From: Mycobacterium attenuatum
GTDB lineage: Bacteria; Actinomycetota; Actinomycetes; Mycobacteriales; Mycobacteriaceae
Length of the DNA stretch: 64,000 bases
Assembly: GCF_900566085.1 (NCBI RefSeq)
Contig: NZ_UPHT01000095.1
Location: 1-64,000 of the forward strand
Direction of reading: 5' to 3'
Part shown: positions 1 to 7,419 of the stretch, piece by piece
Layout of the letters: each line of letters starts with the position of its first letter
Position numbering within the stretch: position 1 is the first letter of the stretch
Program-made: the position numbers and the translations under genes
The notes under the pieces: generated by a model
The model's input: the letters and a program-made list of their open reading frames with translations, nothing else
Told to the model about the DNA's origin: nothing
Databases searched by the model: none

Positions 1-165
1 GGCCCGACTTGCGCATCACCTGCACCGCCACCGCACCCGAAGCGGTGCGCACCTTGCGCACAAACACTCACCGGACCCTACCCGGTTAGTAAGCCAAAAC
101 CCGCCCTCCGCCACACAAACCAGCAGGCCACAGCAATTCTGAGCTCGAAATCCAACAGAGGTGTC

Positions 166-579
166 CTAACTCAGGTCTGACACACGGTCGGGGAGGCCTT
201 CGGTTTGATCACCTCGCCAGTGGATGGTGTCTAGATCATCCTGCGGCTCAACGCAAACCGGACCCGACCAGCCCTCTTCAAGGTCGAGGAGGTAGTAATA
301 CAACGCCGGATCATCAAAGTCGGTCCACGGCCCAGGATCTATGAGGGACTTCCTGGTGTCACGGACAAGGCCCCAAGTAATTTCTGACGGTGACGCCTGG
401 TACACCAGGTACATCAGGGGACCTTCGGTCCACGCATGGGAAACCAAAAACACGTAGTATCCCGGCGCTTCTCTCCCGGCATTCTCCGCGTTCTTAATCA
501 CGATGTGCCGCGACAACTTTTGCAGCACATCGGAGGCGAACTGTCGCTGCCCTTCTGCCGGATCAGTTGATGGGGACAT
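166..579 (-). CDS. Small hypothetical protein, possible immunity protein
   Basis: A 137-residue soluble protein, acidic and rich in Trp and Tyr, with no signal peptide or membrane segment and no family I recognise. It is last in a minus-strand series that begins with EspC-like and WXG100-like genes and continues through the putative toxin-type C-terminus at 1397-1873. Small acidic proteins at this position often act as immunity proteins for polymorphic toxins, so that is my inference from context only. Its start overlaps the end of the preceding small gene by 17 bases, which supports one transcript. Base composition is clearly less GC-rich than the core genes further right, consistent with acquired DNA. 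Confidence 0.55.
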   Translation of the reverse strand: MSPSTDPAEGQRQFASDVLQKLSRHIVIKNAENAGREAPGYYVFLVSHAWTEGPLMYLVYQASPSEITWGLVRDTRKSLIDPGPWTDFDDPALYYYLLDLEEGWSGPVCVEPQDDLDTIHWRGDQTEGLPDRVSDLS

Positions 580-781
580 AGTTGTTCACCCATGGTGGTG
601 TCCAGGTCCAGTTCGGCCCAATTTCTACTGCTCCACTACCCCCTGCCAGGGGATACATGGTGATCACCCCCTTCTGTCCACCGCCGGGCACGGTCGGATT
701 GCCTTGGTTTATGTTGGCGATTCGTGAGACTTTCGCCAGACGGCGGCAGCCATCGGGTCTTGCAGTACGAGCCTCGTTCAT
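563..781 (-). CDS. Very small hypothetical protein
   Basis: Reading from an ATG at 781, which overlaps the stop of the preceding gene in an ATGA arrangement, gives a 72-residue protein ending in a Trp/Pro-rich tail (WTWTPPWVNN). No family is recognised. The ATGA overlap upstream and the 17-base overlap with the following gene fit a tightly packed operon, which is the main reason to accept so short a frame. It could be the detached C-terminal piece of an older toxin or immunity gene. I see no promoter or ribosome site of its own. Confidence 0.35.
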   Translation of the reverse strand: MNEARTARPDGCRRLAKVSRIANINQGNPTVPGGGQKGVITMYPLAGGSGAVEIGPNWTWTPPWVNNYVPIN

Positions 782-1380
782 GGCGAATACGTGTACTGCT
801 CGCGCACCTCCATCACTGATTCCCACTGGGGGAATCCGGCGATTATTTCTGCATCGGACAACTCCGTCATGTCCGGCGGCGCGCCGTCTAGGCCATCGAC
901 GTGTCCGATGTAGATCCGAGCGGTTAGTCCCGACATGGACAACCAATCGAACTTCAAGACGTACTCGGTCAATTTTTCAATGGCGGGCATCGCCCTTGGA
1001 TCAGCAACTGTTCCGGGACGATCCGCGTCTCTTGCCCATATGTCGCCACCATTCGGTGCGATCAGCGGAGGGATATTAGACGTTGTCGGTGTCCAATAGC
1101 CTCGTGTGGAGTACCACGGATACTGGCGACTGGCATCGTTCGACCAATCGACCTTCCCGACACCCGTTAGCACGACGAGAGCAGTATTTGAATCCTCGAA
1201 ACCGCTCCATCGGATATCGAAGATAATTCCGGCGCGCGAGCGCTGCGGCGAAAGGCGCATATCGATAAACTCGGCTTCATTTAGAGCGCCCTGCTCGATT
1301 AATGGGTTCGCCTTAGAAACTGTAGTCAGCATGACATCCGGCGCGAACTCATAAAGTTCACGAATCGAATAAGCGTTCAT
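778..1380 (-). CDS. Hypothetical protein, candidate immunity protein of a T7SS-type toxin locus
   Basis: A protein of about 200 residues starting MNAYSIRELYEF. I chose the ATG at 1380 over a longer in-frame start because an AGGA ribosome site lies just upstream and it leaves a 16-base gap after the preceding gene. There is no signal peptide, no membrane segment and no family I recognise; the sequence looks like a soluble globular alpha/beta protein. It directly follows the C-terminal part of a WXG100-like protein, the usual place for an immunity gene. Function is inferred from position only. GC content is lower than in the housekeeping genes. Confidence 0.55.
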   Translation of the reverse strand: MNAYSIRELYEFAPDVMLTTVSKANPLIEQGALNEAEFIDMRLSPQRSRAGIIFDIRWSGFEDSNTALVVLTGVGKVDWSNDASRQYPWYSTRGYWTPTTSNIPPLIAPNGGDIWARDADRPGTVADPRAMPAIEKLTEYVLKFDWLSMSGLTARIYIGHVDGLDGAPPDMTELSDAEIIAGFPQWESVMEVREQYTYSP

Positions 1381-1396
1381 ATGAAAGATCCTATCA

Positions 1397-2463
1397 TCAG
1401 TTTGGCACGGGTATATGCGCAAAGGGATCTGAAGATGACACCGTCCGACCAGTAAACGGGTCCACTTCTTGACCCATGATATTGAGGTAATTCAAATACC
1501 CGTGCGGGTACTGGGCTGTTGGTTCCATCACTCGGATCGATACGACGCGTGGATCAATGCCTGGTTGATTTGGCGTTATCGAATAGATCCAACCTTGTCC
1601 AGATTTCGCCGGGGTGTCTGAGATAACTCCAGGCGGAACACCGGGGAGGTTGACTCCGCCCGGGCCGATTACATTCGTGGGCGGGTGCTGCTGCGGTAAG
1701 ACGTCTAGGTAGTGTTGCTTTTCGGCGTTAAGCAGTTGGGTTTCGACATGGAAATCAGCTCTTCGTGGATCGCTGGAAGGCAGTGACTCAATAAAAGGCT
1801 TATAGATATGGTTGTGCTCCCATATCCTCTTGTTGACATCCTTCAACCCAGCGGCAGCTTGCTCACGCGACATCGGCGGCTGCGGCGGTGGCGGCTCTTG
1901 TTTCCAGGTGTGGTCGACGGCCTGGATGCGAGGTTTGTGGTCGTGGGGGGTCTCCGGAAAGCTAGTGGTGGCAATTCCGGCCGTCGCAGCGGTGACCTTG
2001 GCGCCTGCTTCGTGTTCGGCCCCGATGAGCTGCGTGGCGCGTTGGCGGATGTCGGCGGCGAAAGCTTGTGCTTGTGCCTGACGAGATGCCTGTTCTGCGG
2101 CGGTGCGGCTGGTTCGGGTGTCGGCGACGAGAGGTCTTCGCCGACGTTGAAGCCGGCGTCGTTGGCGTCTTGGACGGCATAGATGACCCGCCGTTGGGCG
2201 GCGCCGATGGTTCCGGCGCCCTCACGCGCGATGACCGCGGCCTGACGCAGCTGGTCGGCCTTGGCGGTGACGATCACCAAATCACCGCCGGTTCGCGCTC
2301 GCAGCGCCTCGCCGCCAGCGCCGTCCCAGACAATGGTGTGAGATTGGTTGCGCACCTGCAGGAACACGTCCTCCCACAGGTCGGCGGTCCTGGACCAGTA
2401 GTGGGCCGCATCGACGAGATGCTCGGTATCCCAGGCCTGAAGCTGCGACAGGGTCGGAAGCAT
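1397..2463 (-). pseudogene. WXG100-like N-terminus fused to a toxin-like C-terminus, split by one frameshift
   Basis: The N-terminal half starts MLPTLSQLQAWD and carries a helical WXG100-type region with VWDGAGGEAL, as in substrates or partners of mycobacterial type VII secretion. Around 2127-2132 the frame is lost. Shifting by one base there restores a continuous coding sequence (VADTRTSRTAAEQASRQA and onwards), a Pro-rich linker (KQEPPPPQPP), and then the MSREQAAAGLKDVNKRIW segment running to 1397. The C-terminal part ends NIMGQEVDPFTGRTV..., resembling C-terminal tails of secreted mycobacterial polymorphic toxins. The intact gene would encode about 355 residues. A base missing after the codons for EDLS explains the break; it could be real decay or a sequencing error. 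It directly follows the EspC-like gene and precedes the putative immunity genes. Confidence 0.7.
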
Positions 2464-2757
2464 CTACACCATCCGCGGTCGCACGGCCGCCATCTCCCCC
2501 GCCGCCGTCACTTCGTTGCTGCCATACCCCTCGGCACCTGCCTTCACCGCACCGGTCGTCGCCTGGGTCCGGATGATCAATACTTCTGCGGCGAGGCCGA
2601 CCGCCGTATGAGCGCCGCCCACCGCCGCGGTCGTGGGTTGACACGGCCGCCCCGGTGTCGGTGATGCCAGGACGCTGAACCTAGTGCTGAGCTCACGCCA
2701 CTGGCTCGCCGAGGCTCTGAGCTGATAGACATCGACGCGTAGCTCACCGGTCTCCAT
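2464..2757 (-). CDS. EspC/DUF2580-like ESX secretion-associated protein
   Basis: A 97-residue helical protein starting METGELRVDVYQLRASASQW. This opening and the all-alpha composition match the mycobacterial DUF2580/EspC-type family, small proteins linked to type VII (ESX) secretion. The ATG at 2757 was chosen because it gives the typical length of about 100 residues and the family-like N-terminus; the frame stays open upstream but that extension does not look protein-like. Its stop at 2464 abuts the start of the WXG100-like gene at 2463, so the two form an EspC/WXG pair, a common two-gene unit ahead of ESX-linked effectors. No catalytic residues are expected. Confidence 0.65.
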   Translation of the reverse strand: METGELRVDVYQLRASASQWRELSTRFSVLASPTPGRPCQPTTAAVGGAHTAVGLAAEVLIIRTQATTGAVKAGAEGYGSNEVTAAGEMAAVRPRMV

Positions 2758-2794
2758 CCTCGGGAAGTCTAATGATGTGGCGAGGGTCGGCAAT

Positions 2795-2965
2795 TCACCG
2801 CAGGTCGACCGACCAGACGAATTCTTGATCCCGACGCCAGGACCAGTCCAAGCGTTGGCGGGATCCGCCCAGCAATCTGCAGCGACGCCGTGTTGGTCGA
2901 CCAGTACCCCCAGGAAATCAGCGCTATCGAAACAAGAGCACGCGCGAGCGGCGCAGCCGGCGACG
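2795..2965 (+). pseudogene. Relic fragment of the DUF1023 hydrolase gene
   Basis: The plus-strand bases here align with about 3805-3930 of the intact hydrolase gene downstream. The shared stretches encode DE(F/L)LIP and then, after frame changes, LVDQYPQE against LVDQHPQE in the intact copy. The frame must shift at least once between the two matches, so nothing functional is encoded. It is best read as a decayed outlying copy from the same tandem duplication that produced the damaged copies at 5.8-7.4 kb. The rest of 2758-3216 shows no gene I can support. Confidence 0.5.
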
Positions 2966-3216
2966 GCTTCGGCGATTGTTGCCGAGATCCGCGCCGCCAC
3001 AAGGTTATCGGCGCCCTGCTCGATGGGGTGTGCCAAGCCGGCGCCGATGCACTGCAAGCATTGCGACCGCACAGCTCGCTAGGATGAGTTCGTGATGTTG
3101 GTCGACACCGGCAGCGTCATCCGCCCGACGCGCAACTGGACAATAGCGCGCCAGCCGCCGCGGAAGAATAGGCTGCAGAACGAGAAACGTTGGGCCGCAA
3201 TACATCCGGTGATCCA

Positions 3217-5199
3217 ATGGAACTCCGCTACATAAGCATCGCCCTCCTGATTGCCGAAGCCGGCGGCGATCCGTGGGCGGTCAACAGGAGCCTCCAAGCG
3301 GGTCACCCGGCTCAGATTTCCGATCTAGCCAGAGCTTTCCATGACGCGGGCGTCTCGACGGCCGAGGCCGACGCAGCATTCAATCAGGCGCGGCAGCGTT
3401 TCGAATGGGCCTGGAACCGGGAGAACGGTGATCACCCAATCAACGACTCCGCCGAGGTGCAACGCGTAACCACGTCGCTGAAGCTCCAGGCCGCGCAATT
3501 GCCGAGGATCGGTGTCGATTTAGAGAACATCGCGGCCGCCCTGGCCGAGGCGCAACGGTCCGCCGGCTGGTACATCTCGGCGCTCGAGCAGGACCTTGAG
3601 GATATCGACTGCGAGATCGGTGAGGCCCTCGCCAACGATGATCAAGATGAGGCCAATGCGCTGTGCGACGACGCCGTTGCCGAAACGCGGGCAGTGCTGG
3701 CCCAGCTCAACCACATTCGCGACAGTTACTCGGCGATCCTGCAAAGCGGGCTCGACAATCTGCGCGCCGACGGCGTTGACCCGGCAGAGATAGAAGTAGC
3801 CGACGAACTCTTGATCCCACCAGCTGACACCAACCCCGAGCAGGTCAAGCGCTGGTGGGATTCACTCAGCGACGAGCAACGACGCCTATTGGTCGATCAG
3901 CACCCGCAGGAGTTAGGCAACCTCAATGGCATTCCGGCCGAGGTACGCGATCAGGTCAACGTCGCGGTGATGAACGACGACCTCCGCCGCGTCGAGGAGA
4001 TCGCCGGACAGCATGGACTGTCGCCAGAGAGCCTTCGGGACAACGCGCTCAACAACCGGGACAACGATGTGTTCAGCAACCCCGGCAAGTACGGCCTCAC
4101 CGCCGCAGACATCACCCGGTATCAGAACGCGGTAAAAACTAACGAGGGCCTCAACCACGACAAGGCCGGCTCGGATGCCCGCTCGAGGCCTGTCATGTTG
4201 TGGGCATACGATCCACTCGCCTTCAACGGCAAAGGCAGAGCGGCAATCGCAATCGGCAACCCCGACAGAGCACAAAACACCTCCGTCATTGTGCCCGGCA
4301 CCAACAGCAGCGTGAAAGGAGGCTGGTTGTACGACGCACATAACGACGCCATCAACCTCTACGACCAGTCGGCCAAAGCCGACCCAACCCATTCCACCTC
4401 AGTGATCGCCTGGATGGGCTATGACGCTCCCGCGTTCGAGTTCCAAAGTCCCGAAGCGGCCGTGACCGACCCGACCAAGCTGCAACAGGTCGGCACACCG
4501 TGGATGGCGCGCCAGGGTGGCGCGGTGCTGGCTGCCGACGTCAACGGCCTAGCAGTTACTCACGAAGGTGGCACCCCATCGCACGTGACCGTCATCGGGC
4601 ACTCCTATGGGTCCACCACAGTTGCCGACGCGTTCGCCAACAGCGGCATGCGCGCCAACGATGCGGTGCTCATCGGCTGCCCGGGAACCGATCTTGCGCC
4701 CAGCGCCGCTGATTTTCACCTCAACGGCGGACGGGTCTACGTGGGTGCCGCCTCCACCGATGCGATCAGCTGGATCGGTGAATCAGGTAGCGCGGTGCCC
4801 AATTGGGTCAACAACGCACTCGGCGCCCCTCTCGGGCCATTGGCGGGACTGGGCACCGATCCGGCTCACGAAGGTTTCGGGTCGGTGCGCTTCCGCGCCG
4901 AAGTCGCCGGCTCGCACAACGTCACCCCCTGGTTCAACGACCATTCGCACTACTACAACAAGGGCAGCGAGGCGCTGCACAACATGACCGAAATCGCCGT
5001 CGGCCATGGAAACAATCTCGCAGGGGAAGGAATGCTAGCTCCACCCCGAGCCGAAGAACGAATCTCTACCCCGACCCAGGTGCATACCCCTCTGGGAACG
5101 ATTCCGCTACCGCACGTCGAGATCACCACACCTGTTACTGTCGACCCCGAATGGGACCGGCCAGGGGACTCCGTCACCAATGACCATGAGTTCAAGTAG
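3217..5199 (+). CDS. Alpha/beta-hydrolase of the DUF1023 family with long helical N-terminus
   Basis: A protein of 660 residues. Roughly the first 250 form a helical region opening MELRYISIALLIAEAGGDPW, followed by a segment containing RWWDSLSDEQ and LVDQHPQELGNLNGIP, typical of mycobacterial proteins of this group. The C-terminal part is a DUF1023 (PF06259-type) alpha/beta-hydrolase with nucleophile motif VIGHSYGS, Ser about residue 463. The substrate is unknown; family members are presumed lipases or esterases, and the N-terminus resembles those seen with ESX-associated genes. The ATG at 3217 is preferred to an upstream TTG. Its end overlaps the downstream lipoprotein gene by 20 bases, so the two are probably co-translated. 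A partial second copy lies at 6.0-6.8 kb. Confidence 0.8.
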   Translation: MELRYISIALLIAEAGGDPWAVNRSLQAGHPAQISDLARAFHDAGVSTAEADAAFNQARQRFEWAWNRENGDHPINDSAEVQRVTTSLKLQAAQLPRIGVDLENIAAALAEAQRSAGWYISALEQDLEDIDCEIGEALANDDQDEANALCDDAVAETRAVLAQLNHIRDSYSAILQSGLDNLRADGVDPAEIEVADELLIPPADTNPEQVKRWWDSLSDEQRRLLVDQHPQELGNLNGIPAEVRDQVNVAVMNDDLRRVEEIAGQHGLSPESLRDNALNNRDNDVFSNPGKYGLTAADITRYQNAVKTNEGLNHDKAGSDARSRPVMLWAYDPLAFNGKGRAAIAIGNPDRAQNTSVIVPGTNSSVKGGWLYDAHNDAINLYDQSAKADPTHSTSVIAWMGYDAPAFEFQSPEAAVTDPTKLQQVGTPWMARQGGAVLAADVNGLAVTHEGGTPSHVTVIGHSYGSTTVADAFANSGMRANDAVLIGCPGTDLAPSAADFHLNGGRVYVGAASTDAISWIGESGSAVPNWVNNALGAPLGPLAGLGTDPAHEGFGSVRFRAEVAGSHNVTPWFNDHSHYYNKGSEALHNMTEIAVGHGNNLAGEGMLAPPRAEERISTPTQVHTPLGTIPLPHVEITTPVTVDPEWDRPGDSVTNDHEFK

Positions 5200-5734
5200 C
5201 TTCCGCCGGTCAGGCCTGCTGCGGCTTGCGGCCGTAGCGCTGACAATGGCTTTCCCATTGGGAGGTTGTTCACTGATGTATCCGTTTGCGCACGATGCTG
5301 ATCGCCCCGAGCATCCGCTCTCCGACGAGCAGGCCATGGCGCAGGTGATCGAGCCAGCGAAACAGATCGCCAAAGTAGCTGGACTACAGGACGTCTCGGG
5401 AGAATTTGGGTGGGAGTCCTGCAACGACCAGGGCGATCCGCCCTTCCGTAGCCGCGTAAACGTCAAGTTTAACGTCCCCGCCGGCATGGATCGCAACGCC
5501 TACTTTGAGCAAGTGGCCGCAACGATGGTGGCGCATGGCTGGTTGGCCGGCCCCCCACCTGGGCTGCGCCCGTTCGGAACGGCGATCCACAAAGATGGCG
5601 TCATGGCAATCATCGGGGTGAGCCCCTTTCTCGGCGCGGATGGCGATGTCGAACTTTCCGGCGAGTGTCGCAACATGGGCGACCATCGTCACGCCCGCTG
5701 GCTCAATATCAGCGACCAGCTACGTGGAGGATGA
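5180..5734 (+). CDS. Lipoprotein of unknown function
   Basis: A 184-residue protein with a short basic N-terminus, a hydrophobic segment (LLRLAAVALTMAFPL) and a clear lipobox, LGGC, so it should be lipid-anchored outside the cytoplasmic membrane. The mature part contains ESCNDQGDPP and a YFEQVAATMVAHGW helix, a fold seen in several small mycobacterial lipoproteins of unknown role. Its start lies inside the end of the DUF1023 hydrolase gene, and the same gene pair is repeated downstream in damaged form, which suggests the two proteins work together. Either of two ATGs, at 5180 or 5186, could be the start. Confidence 0.75.
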   Translation: MTMSSSSFRRSGLLRLAAVALTMAFPLGGCSLMYPFAHDADRPEHPLSDEQAMAQVIEPAKQIAKVAGLQDVSGEFGWESCNDQGDPPFRSRVNVKFNVPAGMDRNAYFEQVAATMVAHGWLAGPPPGLRPFGTAIHKDGVMAIIGVSPFLGADGDVELSGECRNMGDHRHARWLNISDQLRGG

Positions 5735-5806
5735 AGTTTGAACGACAGCAATGCATCCCGTACTGGTTGCTTTCTTGACGAGCGGCCCTTTTCTTCGTGT
5801 GGAGTG

Positions 5807-6040
5807 ATGTCAATCAGCCATCGTCGACGATGGCTGGTCTGCCTTGCGGCGCTGACCGCGGCGATCTTCGCCTCCGGAGTTTGTTCGTCGATGTATCCGT
5901 TTGGGAACGACCCCGATCACCCCGAGCGTTCGCTCGCCGACGAACATGCCATGGATCAAGTAGTCAAGTAGTCGAGACAGCCAAGAAGATTACCAGAACT
6001 GCTGGGCTGGAGGATGTTTCGAGAGGTTGCGGTTGGATTC
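5807..6040 (+). pseudogene. Truncated, frameshifted lipoprotein copy
   Basis: Starts MSISHRRRWLVCLAALTAA and parallels the intact lipoprotein through SSMYPFGNDPDHPERSLADEHAMDQV, then stops. A shifted frame continues TAKKITRTAGLEDVS, clearly homologous to IAKVAGLQDVS in the intact gene, before the sequence breaks off at about 6040. There it joins a copy of the interior of the hydrolase gene. The lipobox is also altered: SGVC carries Val just before the Cys instead of Gly or Ala. Inactive. Confidence 0.65.
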
Positions 6041-6846
6041 CACCTCAGTGATCGCCTGGATGGGCTGTGACGCTCCCGCGTTCGAGTTCCAAAGTCCCGA
6101 AGCGGCCGTGACCGACCCGACCAAGCTGCAACAGGCCGGCACTCCGTGGATGGCGCGCCAGGGGGGGTGCGGTGCTGGCCGCCGACGTCAACGGCCTAGC
6201 AGTTAGCCACGAAGGTGGCACTCCGTCGCACGTAACCGTCATCGGGCACTCCTACGGATCGACCACAGTCGCCGATGCGTTCGCCAACAGCGGCATGCGC
6301 GCCAACGACGCCGTGTTGATCGGCTGCCCGGGAACCAATCTTGCGCACAGCGCCGCTGATTTTCACCTCAACAGCGGGCAAGTCTATGTGGGTGCCGCCT
6401 CCACCGACGCGATCAGCTGGATCGGCGAATCAGGAAGTGCGGTGCCCAATTGGGTCAACGACGCACTCGGCACCCCTCTCGGGCCATTAGCGGGACTGGG
6501 CACCGATCCCGCTCACGACGGTTTCGGGTCGGTGCGCTTCCGCGCCGAAGTCGCCGGCACGCACAACGTGACCCCGTGGTTCAACGACCATTCGCACTAC
6601 TACAACAAGGGCAGCGAGGCGCTGCACAATATCACCGAAATCACTGTCGGCCATGGAAACAATCTCGCAGGGAAAGGAATGCTAGCTCCACCCCGAGCCG
6701 AAGAACGAATCTCTACCCCGACCCAGGTGCATACCCCTCTGGGAACGATTCCGCTACCGCACGTCGAGATCACCACACCTGTTACTGTCGACCCCGAATG
6801 GGACCGGCCAGGGGACTCCGTCACCAATGACCATGAGTTCAAGTAG
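6041..6846 (+). pseudogene. 5'-truncated second copy of the DUF1023 hydrolase, frameshifted
   Basis: From about 6041 the DNA repeats the intact hydrolase gene from about 4391 (STSVIAWMG...), lacking everything upstream. At about 6163-6170 a run of seven G replaces the GGGTGG of the intact copy and shifts the frame; the frame then stays open from 6172 to the normal stop at 6846. The nucleophile motif GHSYGS is preserved in that part. With no start codon in frame before the shift and most of the N-terminus missing, I read it as a pseudogene, though a truncated hydrolase domain from 6172 could in principle be translated. The last 230 bases are almost identical to 4968-5199, so the duplication is recent or homogenised by gene conversion. 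Confidence 0.7.
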
Positions 6847-7392
6847 CTTCCGCCGGCCAGGCCTGCTCCGGCTTGCGGCAGTAGCGCTGACAATGGTTTT
6901 CCTGTTGGGAGGTTGTTCTCCTATGTATCCGTTTGCGCACGATGCTGATCGCCCCGAGCATCCGCTCTCCGACGAGCAGGCCATGGCGCAGGTGCTCGAG
7001 CCGGCCAAACAACCTTACGAAAATAGCTGGTCTGCAAGATGTTTCAGGAGGATTCAGCGGGGAGTCCTGCAACGATCAGGGCGACCCACCCTACCCCTAC
7101 CGCAGTCGGAGTCGACATGACCTCAATCGCTCCCTCTGGAATCGACCACAGCGCCTACTTCGAGCAAGTCGCGGCGACGATGGTGGCTCACGGTTGGTCA
7201 TCCGGCGTGCCGCCGGGACAGCACTTGTTCGGAACGGTGATTCACAAAGATGGTGTCATGGCAACTATCGGCGTAAGCCCATTTCTCGGCGCCGACGGGG
7301 CGATCGAGCTTTCCGGCGAATGCCGCAATATGAACAACCACCGCACTGACAGCAACGGGTTCAGCATCAAAGACCAGCTTCGTGGCCAGTGA
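6827..7392 (+). pseudogene. Third lipoprotein copy, broken by two frameshifts
   Basis: Begins exactly like the lipoprotein at 5180 with a hydrophobic segment and LGGC lipobox, but the frame shifts at about 7013 (after EPAKQ) and again at about 7110. Following the shifts recovers KIAGLQDVSGGFSGESCNDQ and then a tail containing AYFEQVAATMVAHGW that ends at 7392. The full homologous sequence is therefore present but not readable as one protein. It follows the truncated hydrolase copy with the same 20-base overlap as the intact pair, confirming a pairwise duplication. Confidence 0.7.
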
Positions 7393-7419
7393 AGCTGCGC
7401 CTAGCTGCCGCCGCACTCG

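Larger units (their letters stand above)
4391..7392 (+). repeat. Tandem duplication of the hydrolase-lipoprotein gene pair (units about 4391-5735 and 6041-7392)
   Basis: Two direct repeats of about 1.35 kb, offset by about 1.65 kb. The left unit is the 3' part of the intact hydrolase plus the intact lipoprotein; the right unit is the truncated hydrolase plus the frameshifted lipoprotein. Between them sits another partial lipoprotein. Similarity is highest across the 3' end of the hydrolase and the 5' end of the lipoprotein, where only isolated bases differ. Confidence 0.7.

Noticed and set aside
1..165. A coding segment at the left end of the window
   Set aside because: No frame shows protein-like sequence or a start; too short to judge as the end of an outside gene.
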